Shown here piece by piece: positions 8,954-17,193 of a DNA stretch of 64,000 bases; the stretch's first letter is position 1, and each line of letters opens with the position of its first letter. A program made the translations under genes and the position numbers. The notes beneath the pieces were generated by a model. The model was not told the DNA's origin, ran no database searches, and saw only the letters and a list, made by a program, of their open reading frames with translations. This DNA comes from Olivibacter oleidegradans (GTDB lineage Bacteria > Bacteroidota > Bacteroidia > Sphingobacteriales > Sphingobacteriaceae): the NCBI RefSeq assembly GCF_042432805.1, contig NZ_JBHLWO010000002.1, positions 1,488,001-1,552,000 of the forward strand. Reading direction: 5' to 3'.

Positions 8954-9655
8954 ATGAGGAAAAACTACGTAATTATTGTTGGTGGCGGATCGGGAACACG
9001 CATGCAAAGCGCAATTCCGAAACAATTTATGCTATTAAATGGACTTCCGGTACTAATGCACACGCTGACTGCTTTCTCACAAAGTAACACCAGACCAACG
9101 ATTATATTAGTATTGAATAACCGACTGAAATCAGAATGGGAACAGCTTTGTATTAAGTATAGTTTTGATGTACCCCATATAATTGTTGAAGGTGGAGATA
9201 CCAGATTTCACTCCGTACAGAATGGATTAAGCCACATAAAGCAGTTAAGTGAACCAATAAAGCCAACTTACATCGCGGTTCACGACGGGGTACGCCCACT
9301 TGTATCTAAAGAAATCATTGATTACGGCTTTCAACAAATAGGTCGGCACCGAGCACTAATAACAGCTGTCAGCAGCAAGGACTCTGTACGCATTAAAGAG
9401 TCGGGAGATACCTCTAGAGCGGTTGATAGAAGCACCGTTTTCCTCGTTCAAACGCCTCAATTTTTCTCCGCGGAGATTTTATTTGAAGCTTATGAGCAAA
9501 CCTATAGTGATACATTTACAGACGACGCTTCTGTTGTGGAAAAAAAAGGGTATCCGATTCAGATTCTACCTGGGGATACCCGTAATATTAAAATCACTTT
9601 TTCGGAAGATTTACTCTTTGCAGAGGTCATAATGAAGTCGTTAGCCAACGACTAG
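8954..9655 (+). CDS. ispD: 2-C-methyl-D-erythritol 4-phosphate cytidylyltransferase
   Basis: 233 residues, normal length for IspD, the CTP-dependent step of the MEP isoprenoid pathway. The nucleotide-binding start VGGGSGTRMQSAIPKQF (about 9-25) carries the Gly-rich loop and the invariant Arg and Lys. HDGVRPLV (about 112-119) is the conserved catalytic-site segment, and the C-terminal NIKITFSEDLLFAE is typical of the family. No promoter element was recognised between the queA terminator and the start. The stop codon overlaps by three bases the convergent small membrane protein gene. Confidence 0.95.
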   Translation: MRKNYVIIVGGGSGTRMQSAIPKQFMLLNGLPVLMHTLTAFSQSNTRPTIILVLNNRLKSEWEQLCIKYSFDVPHIIVEGGDTRFHSVQNGLSHIKQLSEPIKPTYIAVHDGVRPLVSKEIIDYGFQQIGRHRALITAVSSKDSVRIKESGDTSRAVDRSTVFLVQTPQFFSAEILFEAYEQTYSDTFTDDASVVEKKGYPIQILPGDTRNIKITFSEDLLFAEVIMKSLAND

Positions 9656-9804
9656 GCAGCTCCTCTGATAATTCTAAGCAATACCGCAATGATTGCAATT
9701 ACCAACAGAACATGGATAATACCGCTACTGGTGTATCCCCCGAAAAAACTGATGGCCCAGATAATTACCAGAACAACAGCGATTAAATACAATAGATTTC
9801 CCAT
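9652..9804 (-). CDS. Small lmo0937-family (DUF5670-like) membrane protein
   Basis: From the ATG at 9804 this is a 50-residue protein made almost wholly of two hydrophobic helices, starting MGNLLYLIAVVLVIIWAI and ending IIAVLLRIIRGAA. I recognise the pattern of the very short lmo0937-type membrane proteins found widely in Bacteroidota; their function is unknown. The frame stays open upstream to 9840, but the added 12 residues are not part of that family pattern, so the internal start is preferred. The gene ends inside the ispD stop codon on the opposite strand. Confidence 0.82.
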   Translation of the reverse strand: MGNLLYLIAVVLVIIWAISFFGGYTSSGIIHVLLVIAIIAVLLRIIRGAA

Positions 9805-9977
9805 AACAATTCGATTAATAATTAGTTCAGGCAGGCACATTTCATTGCGCTGTAACTGCCTATTTATTTCTTGCCATAATAAAGCTTTTAAAAGCTATTT
9901 TGTTTTACATTTTTTATATTAGTCAAAAGAAAGGGAATCGGAAGACTACGAGAGGATGTTTAGAAAATTTTGAACAT

Positions 9978-10006
9978 AAAAAAAGGGAAACAACTTGTTT
10001 CCCTTT
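9978..10006 (-). terminator. Intrinsic terminator of the aldolase gene
   Basis: Arms 9982-9991 and 9997-10006 form ten pairs around a 5-base loop. Read on the reverse strand the hairpin is followed by an uninterrupted U tract (forward-strand A run 9978-9984), just 21 bases past the fba stop. Confidence 0.88.
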
Positions 10007-10027
10007 ACTATGGCAAAAACACCTTTT

Positions 10028-11107
10028 TTATAATTTATCGTTCACATCAACGCAATTAAGTTCTTCGAAAGCCTGTTTTAAACGTTTCACAAAGCTCTCT
10101 TCTCCCTTCCTTAACCAAACGCGAGGGTCATAATACTTCTTATTAGGAGCATCCTCTCCGTCAGGGTTACCAATTTGACTCTGAAGATAGCCTTCATTTG
10201 CTTTGTAGTAATCTTTTATCCCCTCCCAAAACGCCCATTGCATATCGGTATCAATATTCATTTTAATGGCTCCATAAGAGATCGCTTCCTCAATTTCGGC
10301 CGGAGACGAACCTGATCCACCATGAAAAACAAAATTCACGGGTTTTTCAGCGCTTAGTCCAAACTTTTCTTTAATATAGTCTTGAGAATTCTTGAGGATA
10401 ACCGGTTGAAGTTTAACATTTCCCGGTTTGTAAACGCCATGCACATTTCCAAATGCTGCCGCTACGGTGAACTTATCGCTTACTTTACTGAGTTCTTCAA
10501 AAGCATAAGCTACTTCGGCCGGTTGTGTATAAAGTTTTGAGCTATCAACATCGCTATTATCCACTCCATCTTCTTCTCCGCCAGTTACTCCCAATTCAAT
10601 TTCAACAGTCATTCCAAGCGGCTTCATGCGCTCTAAATACTTTTTAGAGATTTCTATATTTTCTTCAATAGGTTCTTCTGATAAATCAAGCATATGAGAA
10701 GAAAATAAAGGCTTACCATGTTGGGCAAAAAACGCTTCGCCGTGATCTAACAAACCGTCTATCCAAGGTAGTAATTTTTTAGCTGCATGATCTGTATGTA
10801 GGATAACCGCTACACCATAATGTTCGGCCAGTAAATGCACGTGTTTTGCAGCAGATACAGCACCTAGTATACATGCTTGCAATTTATTATTATCCAGCGT
10901 TTTACCAGCATAGAATTGCGCACCGCCATTTGACAATTGAATGATTACCGGTGAATTAACTGCTTTTGCAGTTTCCATCACTGCGTTGATAGAATTTGTT
11001 CCAATGGTATTTACTGCGGGGAGAGCAAATCGATGTTTTTTAGCGATCTCAAATAATTCTTGTACAGCATCTCCATGCAGAACACCTTTATAACCTTTTA
11101 AACTCAT
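10028..11107 (-). CDS. fbaA: Class II fructose-bisphosphate aldolase
   Basis: 359 residues, the length of the FbaA-type class II enzymes, which use Zn2+ to cleave fructose 1,6-bisphosphate into the two triose phosphates. Zinc and substrate motifs are visible: ILHTDHAAKK near 104-113, the acidic ELGVTGGEEDGVD segment near 175-187, FHGGSGSS near 262-269 and GAIKMNIDTDMQWA near 280-293. Cytoplasmic glycolysis/gluconeogenesis. A monocistronic leftward gene ending at a clear terminator; divergent from accD with about 200 bases between. Confidence 0.95.
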   Translation of the reverse strand: MSLKGYKGVLHGDAVQELFEIAKKHRFALPAVNTIGTNSINAVMETAKAVNSPVIIQLSNGGAQFYAGKTLDNNKLQACILGAVSAAKHVHLLAEHYGVAVILHTDHAAKKLLPWIDGLLDHGEAFFAQHGKPLFSSHMLDLSEEPIEENIEISKKYLERMKPLGMTVEIELGVTGGEEDGVDNSDVDSSKLYTQPAEVAYAFEELSKVSDKFTVAAAFGNVHGVYKPGNVKLQPVILKNSQDYIKEKFGLSAEKPVNFVFHGGSGSSPAEIEEAISYGAIKMNIDTDMQWAFWEGIKDYYKANEGYLQSQIGNPDGEDAPNKKYYDPRVWLRKGEESFVKRLKQAFEELNCVDVNDKL

Positions 11108-11308
11108 TTGTAATACGTTGTTTAATTTTTGATTCCCGAAAGTAGGTATTTTATTTAAAATAAGCTACTTTCCCTTTCATTTTTCTTTCAACAGCAGGAG
11201 CCGTTTAGGGTAGTTTTTAGTAAAATAGGATATAAAGTGATAAGGTTACACAAAAGGTCACGTTTTATACATTTTTTTTGTTTCTTTGTACCTCTAATAT
11301 TTTTTTGA

Positions 11309-12151
11309 ATGGCTTGGTTTAAACGAGATCGTGCCGGTATTAACACGGCAACAGAAAATAAAAAAGAAGCTCCCGACGGGTTATGGAATAAATGTCCGTC
11401 CTGTAAAAAACCACTCTTGAAATCAGAGCAAGTTGAAAACAAATATGTATGTCAATATTGCGGCTATCATTTGAGGATAGGCTCAGCAGAATACTTTTCA
11501 GTACTATTTGACGACAATCAATTCACTGAGCTGTTTGGCAGTCTACGTTCAGCAGACCCCCTTAACTTCGAAGACACAAAAAAATACACGGAACGAATTG
11601 CGGAAAGCCATGCTAAAACGGGTTTAAACGATGCAATACGTGCCGGGCACGGCAAGATCGAAGGGCTTGATCTAGTCATAGCCTGCATGGATTTTACTTT
11701 TATCGGTGGTTCAATGGGCTCCGTAGTGGGAGAGAAAATTGCAAGATCGATCGACTATTGCATACAGCACCGTCTACCTTTTTTACTTATCTCAAAATCG
11801 GGTGGTGCCAGGATGATGGAAGCAGCGTTTTCGCTTATGCAAATGGCCAAGACATCGGCTAAGCTAGCGCTTCTCAGTCAGGCGAAGCTTCCCTATATAT
11901 CCCTTTTAACAGACCCTACGACAGGAGGCGTAACAGCCTCATATGCCATGCTCGGTGATATCAACATTGCGGAGCCGGGTGCATTGATCGGATTTGCAGG
12001 GCCTCGTGTCATTAAAGAAACGATCAAAAAAGATTTGCCAAAGGGATTTCAAACAGCTGAATTTGTGCTTGAACATGGCTTTTTAGATTTTATTGTTGAT
12101 CGAAGGGAAATGAAGCATAAAATAGCAACATTCCTAAGAAATATTTTATAG
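11309..12151 (+). CDS. accD: Acetyl-CoA carboxylase carboxyltransferase subunit beta
   Basis: 280 residues, normal for AccD. The N-terminal zinc ribbon has C29, C32, C48 and C51 (CPSC...CQYC). The crotonase-like carboxyltransferase core includes GGSMGSVVGEK, LLISKSGGARMMEA and SLLTDPTTGGVTASYA, and closes with GFAGPRVIKET, all typical. With AccA it transfers the carboxyl group from carboxybiotin to acetyl-CoA, the committed step of fatty acid synthesis. The stop codon TAG at 12149-12151 runs directly into a long palindromic terminator. Confidence 0.96.
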   Translation: MAWFKRDRAGINTATENKKEAPDGLWNKCPSCKKPLLKSEQVENKYVCQYCGYHLRIGSAEYFSVLFDDNQFTELFGSLRSADPLNFEDTKKYTERIAESHAKTGLNDAIRAGHGKIEGLDLVIACMDFTFIGGSMGSVVGEKIARSIDYCIQHRLPFLLISKSGGARMMEAAFSLMQMAKTSAKLALLSQAKLPYISLLTDPTTGGVTASYAMLGDINIAEPGALIGFAGPRVIKETIKKDLPKGFQTAEFVLEHGFLDFIVDRREMKHKIATFLRNIL

Positions 12152-12191
12152 TGTAAAAAAAGCCTGATTTAAAATCAGGCTTTTTTTACAC
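12151..12191. terminator. Bidirectional terminator between accD and the 57-residue gene
   Basis: A near-perfect 20-pair palindrome, arms 12151-12170 and 12172-12191, with A7 and T7 runs built into the stem. It ends accD transcription and, on the reverse strand, overlaps the stop codon of the small charged protein gene. Confidence 0.9.
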
Positions 12192-12364
12192 TATTTCCGT
12201 TCTCTTGTGGTAGGTGAGTCTGCAGTAAAAGCAGGACCTTCGTTTTTTCTATGATGGTCTCTCTCGGAAAAACTGCCTTGATTCACCTCAACGACTTTTT
12301 TCTTTCCATCTTTTTCCTTTATGATTTCTTTGTCACTTTTTCTATCTTTCAATTCATCACGCAT
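12191..12364 (-). CDS. Small highly charged hypothetical protein, 57 residues
   Basis: A reverse-strand frame from ATG at 12364 to TAG at 12193-12191. The product begins MRDELKDRKSDKEIIKEKDG and ends SPTTRERK; over 40 percent of residues are charged, with no hydrophobic segment, so it should be a soluble, probably disordered protein. It is preceded by an exact AGGAGG five bases from the start codon, rare in this AT-rich Bacteroidota-like sequence and good support for translation. It stands between accD and the cysteine desulfurase gene and shares the accD terminator. I do not recognise a family and propose no function. Confidence 0.65.
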   Translation of the reverse strand: MRDELKDRKSDKEIIKEKDGKKKVVEVNQGSFSERDHHRKNEGPAFTADSPTTRERK

Positions 12365-12369
12365 AATAA

Positions 12370-12376
12370 CCTCCTC
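12370..12376 (-). promoter_or_regulatory. Strong Shine-Dalgarno sequence of the 57-residue gene
   Basis: Reverse-strand GAGGAGG ends five bases before the ATG at 12364. Most genes in this window have no such site, so it marks this short frame as a real gene. Confidence 0.7.
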
Positions 12377-12459
12377 TTAATTAAATAAACAAAAAACGGG
12401 TTGGTAATTGATTAACAAGTCCAAACCCATTTTGTTGGATAAATATCACGAAAGTTACG

Positions 12460-13596
12460 TTATACGTTCTCCGGACATACTTCCTTCAATTTAGAAACAA
12501 CGAAATCGATTTCTTCTTTCGTATTGAATTTACTAAAAGAAAATCGAACAGACGGCCGTTTGGCATCCACGCCAATCGCGGTTAAAACATGAGATCCGAT
12601 ATTTGATCCCGAACTGCATGCACTGCCGCCCGAAGCGGAAATACCCGCAATATCTAAGTTAAAGAGTAACATGTCAGCTAAATCTGTAGGTGGAAACGAC
12701 ACATTTAATACCGTATACAAGCTTTGATCGGCTTCCAACTCGCCGTTAAAGCTTACACCGGGAATATGCTGAATAAGTTGCGCTCTCATGTAATCTTTCA
12801 GCCCCTGTATATAAGCCCTATGTTCGGCCATATGTTCATAAGCAATCTCGAGTGCCTTGGCCAAGCCAACAATGCCATAGACATTCTCCGTGCCCCCTCG
12901 CATATTTCGTTCTTGCGCACCGCCATGGATGAACGGCTTTATTTTTACTTCATGATTAACATATAGGAAGCCTGCTCCTTTCGGGCCGTGGAATTTGTGC
13001 GCTGCTCCCGCCAAAAAGCTTACTTTCAGAGCACTTAGGTCATGCACAAAGTGTCCCATTGTCTGGACCGTGTCGGTATGAAATAATGCGTTATAGGTCT
13101 GACAGATATCGGATACCCTTTGTATATCGGTTATTGTGCCTATTTCATTATTTGCATGCATCAATGAGACGAAACTAGGTGGACTATTTTGCAAAACTCT
13201 TTCCAGTTGCGATAAATCCACATGTCCCTTCGCATCAACGTCAAGCAGTGTTAGCTTAATGCTCCCTTCTTTTTCCAGTTCTTGTAAGGTATGCAAAACC
13301 GCATGGTGTTCGAGCGGTGAACTGATTGCGTGACTTAATTGATGATCTAAAATTCCCCTTCGAATTGCCGTATTGTCGGCTTCTGTTCCTCCTGATGTAA
13401 AAAAAATCTCCGCTGGAGAAGTATTTAATAAAGCAGCGACTTTTTTTCGGGCTTTTTCGATAATTGTTCTAACCTTTCTACCATCCGCATGAATGGATGA
13501 AGGGTTCCCATAATCGTCTCGCATAACAACCATCATCTCTTGCAATACTTGTTCATCTATTGCAGTGGTTGCCGCATTATCTAAATATACGCGCAT
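12460..13596 (-). CDS. NifS/IscS-type cysteine desulfurase
   Basis: 378 residues, class V aminotransferase fold. The start YLDNAATT, the PLP lysine K201 in GAAHKFHGPKG, the cofactor histidine in LEHHAVL and the mobile active-site cysteine C327 in SGGSACSSGS are all present. The SSGS context after the cysteine is typical of the IscS/NifS group (class I) rather than SufS. It would release sulfur from cysteine as enzyme persulfide for tRNA thiolation or Fe-S assembly. It stands apart from the suf operon at 27-32 kb, so it may serve tRNA modification (IscS/MnmA-like role); this last point is inference. Confidence 0.9.
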   Translation of the reverse strand: MRVYLDNAATTAIDEQVLQEMMVVMRDDYGNPSSIHADGRKVRTIIEKARKKVAALLNTSPAEIFFTSGGTEADNTAIRRGILDHQLSHAISSPLEHHAVLHTLQELEKEGSIKLTLLDVDAKGHVDLSQLERVLQNSPPSFVSLMHANNEIGTITDIQRVSDICQTYNALFHTDTVQTMGHFVHDLSALKVSFLAGAAHKFHGPKGAGFLYVNHEVKIKPFIHGGAQERNMRGGTENVYGIVGLAKALEIAYEHMAEHRAYIQGLKDYMRAQLIQHIPGVSFNGELEADQSLYTVLNVSFPPTDLADMLLFNLDIAGISASGGSACSSGSNIGSHVLTAIGVDAKRPSVRFSFSKFNTKEEIDFVVSKLKEVCPENV

Positions 13597-13600
13597 GCTA

Positions 13601-13608
13601 CAAATCTA
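13601..13608 (-). promoter_or_regulatory. -7 element abutting the cysteine desulfurase start
   Basis: Reverse-strand TAGATTTG fits TAnnTTTG and ends four bases before the ATG at 13596, which would place the transcript start at or next to the start codon. No TTG at -33 was found. Confidence 0.35.
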
Positions 13609-13661
13609 CTAAGTAATCCATTAACAGAATTTTATTCTTTTATACTTTTACTTCTAGGTGA

Positions 13662-15044
13662 TCAAGATAAAATGGCTTCTATTTCGCCAATAATCTTATC
13701 AGCCAATAAGTCGGCGCGATTCTGTGTTGGCGATTCTGTGTAAATACGGATGATCGGTTCGGTGTTCGACTTCCGTAGATGAACCCATTCTTCCTCAAAA
13801 TCTATTTTCAAACCATCAATGGTGCTATGGGGGGTATCCTTATATTTTTCCTCCATCGATTTTAAAAGCTGATCAATATCCAATCCAGGAGTGAGCGTGA
13901 TCTTTTTCTTCGCCATAAAATAGGAAGGATAACTGTTGCGCAAAGCGGACACTTTTTGACCGCTTTTAGCAAGATGTGTCAAGAAAATACCGATACCTGC
14001 CAAAGCGTCCCTACCATAATGGGTAGCCGGGTAAATTACACCTCCGTTCCCCTCGCCTCCTATCACTGCATTTACCTCTTTCATTTTGGTCACTACATTC
14101 ACCTCCCCAACCGCTGCTGCGTAATAAGTACCGCCGTGTTTCTCTGTTATATCCTTAAGGGCCCGTGTGGAGGATAAGTTAGATACCGTATTCCCTTTCT
14201 TTTGCCGGAGGATATAATCTGCAACGGCTACTAATGTATATTCCTCTCCAAACATTTCTCCATTTTCCATGACGAAACACAACCGATCGACATCTGGATC
14301 AACCGCAATTCCGAGATCGGCTTGCTTTTCTTTTACAAGGGCAGATAAATCCTTTAGATTTTCGGCCAAGGGCTCAGGATTATGCGGAAAGAGGCCATTT
14401 GGCTCACAATACAATTCATATACGGTTGATACCCCTAGTGCTTTCAATAAAGCTGGTACAAAGCGTCCCCCCGTTGAGTTAACAGCATCTACAGCAATTG
14501 AAAAATTAGCCTGTGCAATTGCGTCTCTATCAACTGTTTCCAGCGCTAAGATCTTCTCAATATGCCTTTCCAGGTAGGTGTCCTTTTTTATGACCCGTCC
14601 AAGTGCGTGTACTTCAGAAAAATCAAAACTCAATTCATCGGCTAAAGCCAATACTTCTTTTCCCTCGTAATCATTAATAAACTCTCCTTGCTGATTAAGC
14701 AACTTCAATGCATTCCATTCTGTCGGATTATGGCTAGCTGTCAAGATGATACCACCTGCCGCATCCTCCTCGGGCACGGCTATTTCAACGGTAGGCGTAG
14801 TAGACAGACCGAGATCTATCACCTCAATGCCGAGACTTTGGAGTGTACCTGTTACAATATTACTTACCATTTCTCCTGAAAGCCGTGCATCTCGACCTAT
14901 TACTATTTTTTTATTGCCGGCTTTTTCGGTAATGTATTTTCCAAAAGCAGCGGTAAATTTTACAATGTCAATAGGAGTCAGGCCTTCGCCAGGTTTTCCA
15001 CCTATGGTTCCGCGAATACCCGAAATAGATTTTATCAATGTCAT
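13662..15044 (-). CDS. glmM: Phosphoglucosamine mutase
   Basis: 460 residues, alpha-D-phosphohexomutase superfamily. The phosphoserine is S104 in LTASHNPTEWNALK, the metal loop is D249-P-D251-V-D253-R254, the sugar-binding loop is GEGNGGVIYP, and the phosphate loop near the C terminus is RKSNTEPIIRIY. The SGIRGTIGG opening and TEWNALK are as in GlmM-like proteins, which make glucosamine-1-phosphate for UDP-GlcNAc; a phosphomannomutase assignment cannot be wholly excluded by eye. Cytoplasmic. It lies 65 bases upstream of the cysteine desulfurase on the same strand. Confidence 0.88.
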   Translation of the reverse strand: MTLIKSISGIRGTIGGKPGEGLTPIDIVKFTAAFGKYITEKAGNKKIVIGRDARLSGEMVSNIVTGTLQSLGIEVIDLGLSTTPTVEIAVPEEDAAGGIILTASHNPTEWNALKLLNQQGEFINDYEGKEVLALADELSFDFSEVHALGRVIKKDTYLERHIEKILALETVDRDAIAQANFSIAVDAVNSTGGRFVPALLKALGVSTVYELYCEPNGLFPHNPEPLAENLKDLSALVKEKQADLGIAVDPDVDRLCFVMENGEMFGEEYTLVAVADYILRQKKGNTVSNLSSTRALKDITEKHGGTYYAAAVGEVNVVTKMKEVNAVIGGEGNGGVIYPATHYGRDALAGIGIFLTHLAKSGQKVSALRNSYPSYFMAKKKITLTPGLDIDQLLKSMEEKYKDTPHSTIDGLKIDFEEEWVHLRKSNTEPIIRIYTESPTQNRADLLADKIIGEIEAILS

Positions 15045-15199
15045 TTTATACTCGAATTTATTAAGTAGGTGGTAAAAATAGCATTTTCATTAGAATATTC
15101 TAACGCTTCTGTCACCATCTGTAGAAGCAACCGATTGCTTAATAAAATAATTTTTTATTTTTATGACGCAATTATAAATCCGGATACGTTTGTAAACTG

Positions 15200-15207
15200 T
15201 ATATTTG
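15200..15207 (+). promoter_or_regulatory. -7 element upstream of the PAP2/ZIP pair
   Basis: TATATTTG fits TAnnTTTG and lies 110 bases before the PAP2 gene start. No TTG at a suitable distance was found. The 75-codon frame overlapping it is not protein-like. Confidence 0.35.
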
Positions 15208-15317
15208 CAACCTTATTGAATTTAGCGACACAGAAAGGCATATTACATTTCAATGGTAATTTATATACAGATCGCTTTGGGGGTAAAAAAGATTAAAATC
15301 TTATTTCATAAAAACAC

Positions 15318-15902
15318 ATGTTTGCTTCTATCATACAATTTGATATAGATCTTTTCCTGATAATAAATCAGGATATGGCCAATGTTGTCTTTGATTGGCT
15401 AATGCCTTACTTACGGAATCCATATACGTGGGCCCCCTTATACTTGTTCATCTTAATTTTTTCGATACGTACTTATAAAAAACGAGGAGTAATCATGATG
15501 TTATTTCTGGTGCTTAGCTTTGGAATAGCTGACTTTTTATCTGCCTCGGTTATTAAACCCATAGTAAAAAGGATAAGACCCTGTAATGAACTTACCCTAC
15601 AGGGGGAAATGGTAAGCCGGGTACGATGCGGCAGCGGATACAGTTTTCCGTCGTCCCATGCAAGTAATCATTTTGCCATGGCTCTATTTCTTATTATGGT
15701 CTATAGGAAGCGTTGGAGCGCCATATTATGGTTTGCTTTGTTATGGGCTTTCGCTATTAGTTTTGCTCAAGTCTATGTAGGCGTGCACTATCCTCTTGAC
15801 GTAACTGCCGGCGCCCTATTTGGTAGTATCATTGGCTATTCTATGGCAACGTTATTTCTTTATATTCAGCCCGAAACAACTCGGCAGATAGCACAACCAT
15901 GA
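15318..15902 (+). CDS. PAP2-family membrane phosphatase
   Basis: 194 residues with about five membrane helices. The three acid phosphatase motifs are visible: KRIRP at 84-88, PSSH at 111-114 and VHYPLD at 156-161 with H157 and D161. In motif 3 the arginine expected in SR-x-Y-x-G-VH is replaced: the sequence reads A150-Q151-V-Y-V-G-V-H. Family members dephosphorylate lipid phosphates (undecaprenyl diphosphate, phosphatidic acid, lipid A) on the periplasmic side. The last four bases (ATGA) overlap the start of the ZIP transporter gene, so translation is probably coupled. Confidence 0.88.
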   Translation: MFASIIQFDIDLFLIINQDMANVVFDWLMPYLRNPYTWAPLYLFILIFSIRTYKKRGVIMMLFLVLSFGIADFLSASVIKPIVKRIRPCNELTLQGEMVSRVRCGSGYSFPSSHASNHFAMALFLIMVYRKRWSAILWFALLWAFAISFAQVYVGVHYPLDVTAGALFGSIIGYSMATLFLYIQPETTRQIAQP

Positions 15903-16618
15903 CACTTCTTATAATAGTTACTTTATTTCTTTCGGCTCTCTTGGGCGGTTTGGCTGTATTCTTTGTAAAAAGAGATAATACCGATTTATTAAGGCTCGTA
16001 CTTTCTTTTAGCGGTGCGTATTTATTTTCGATCACTGTATTGCATCTTATCCCTGAGATCTACGCGCATAACGACGATCATTATTTAGGCTTATATGTAC
16101 TTGGCGGTTTTTTATTTCAGTTATTATTAGAGAGATTTTCAGAAGGTATAGAACATGGTCACATTCATAAGCATGGCCACCACGGACATTTCCCGATAGG
16201 CGTTATGACCAGCTTATGCTTACATGCTTTTTTAGAAGGGATGCCACTAGCAAAGGGACATCAGAGAGAGCTGTTATTCGGCATTGCCATTCATCATATT
16301 CCTGCTGCCTTCGCTTTAGGCAGTTTACTCATTCAGTCAACTGTTAGGCAACGCACCATTATCCTATCTCTTTTTATTTTTGCTTTAATGTCGCCAATAG
16401 GTTTTACATTGAGTAATATGATTAGTTTAGGAGGTATTGGCGAAATCAACCAATACTTTGATAAAATGATGGCGATTGTCATCGGTATATTTCTTCACAT
16501 CTCTACAACGATTCTGTTTGAATCTTCTTCAGCAGATCATCATCACTTTAATAAAAGAAAGCTCTTAGCAGTGATTACCGGGGTCACTCTTTCCCTATTT
16601 AATTTTCTGGTGCATTAA
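15899..16618 (+). CDS. ZIP-family divalent metal transporter
   Basis: 239 residues, about seven to eight membrane helices. A His-rich cytoplasmic loop (EHGHIHKHGHHGHF, 85-98) precedes the transport helices with H109-xxx-E113 (LHAFLEGMPL) and H132-H133-I-P-A-A, the canonical ZIP metal sites. The family carries Zn2+, Fe2+ or similar ions inward across the inner membrane. Its start overlaps the PAP2 gene by four bases. The convergent MarR gene ends 22 bases downstream. Confidence 0.9.
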   Translation: MTLLIIVTLFLSALLGGLAVFFVKRDNTDLLRLVLSFSGAYLFSITVLHLIPEIYAHNDDHYLGLYVLGGFLFQLLLERFSEGIEHGHIHKHGHHGHFPIGVMTSLCLHAFLEGMPLAKGHQRELLFGIAIHHIPAAFALGSLLIQSTVRQRTIILSLFIFALMSPIGFTLSNMISLGGIGEINQYFDKMMAIVIGIFLHISTTILFESSSADHHHFNKRKLLAVITGVTLSLFNFLVH

Positions 16619-16640
16619 GCTACTGGTTTGTCTAATAAAT

Positions 16641-17090
16641 TTAACCACGCAACTTATCAAGAAGGTAATTAAGTTGCTTGCATTCTTCTTCAGAAAGGTT
16701 TTCATCCAAGACGCTCAAGATAGACATTTTTTTATCTAAACGTTCCAAAATTGTCATACCATCATGGGTAATGAAAATATCAACAGCACGTCTATCTTTA
16801 TGGCTCATACACCGCGAAACCAGTCCCTTTTGCACCAAACGATCGATAATTCTACTCACATCCGACATTCTATCCAACAAACGCTCCTTTAACATGTTAA
16901 CGGTAGCCGGTTTTGCGTTTTGACCCCGCAAAATTCTCAACACATTGTATTGTTGAAGCGTTATTTTCTCTTTGTCGGTCCGCTCTTTTAAAAGACTTTG
17001 AATGAAGTTGCTTGTATATATGACGTTTAGAGCAGCCTTATGGTATTCGTTTTCGAATTTATTAGTGACGAGTACTTCTTCTATCTTCAT
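16641..17090 (-). CDS. MarR-family transcriptional regulator
   Basis: 149 residues, normal for MarR. A winged helix-turn-helix occupies about 45-115: ITLQQYNVLRIL, then MLKERLLDRMSDVSRIIDRLVQKGLVSR as recognition region and CMSHKDRRAVDIFITHDG as wing with the characteristic DRR. The C terminus ends in a dimerisation helix. It stands alone, so neither its ligand nor its targets can be read from context; the ZIP/PAP2 pair is convergent rather than divergent, so control of that pair is not indicated. Confidence 0.92.
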   Translation of the reverse strand: MKIEEVLVTNKFENEYHKAALNVIYTSNFIQSLLKERTDKEKITLQQYNVLRILRGQNAKPATVNMLKERLLDRMSDVSRIIDRLVQKGLVSRCMSHKDRRAVDIFITHDGMTILERLDKKMSILSVLDENLSEEECKQLNYLLDKLRG

Positions 17091-17193
17091 ATACCTAATT
17101 TAGAATTGGAGCACTAATATATAGCTTAAAATCTGATCTAAAAAATAAAGATGTCTTGCAACTACATTCTGTATAATATCGTGTAATCGACGA

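Noticed and set aside
15069..15296. 75-codon forward frame between glmM and PAP2 genes
   Set aside because: Contains the predicted promoter of the PAP2 gene and has no recognisable protein features.
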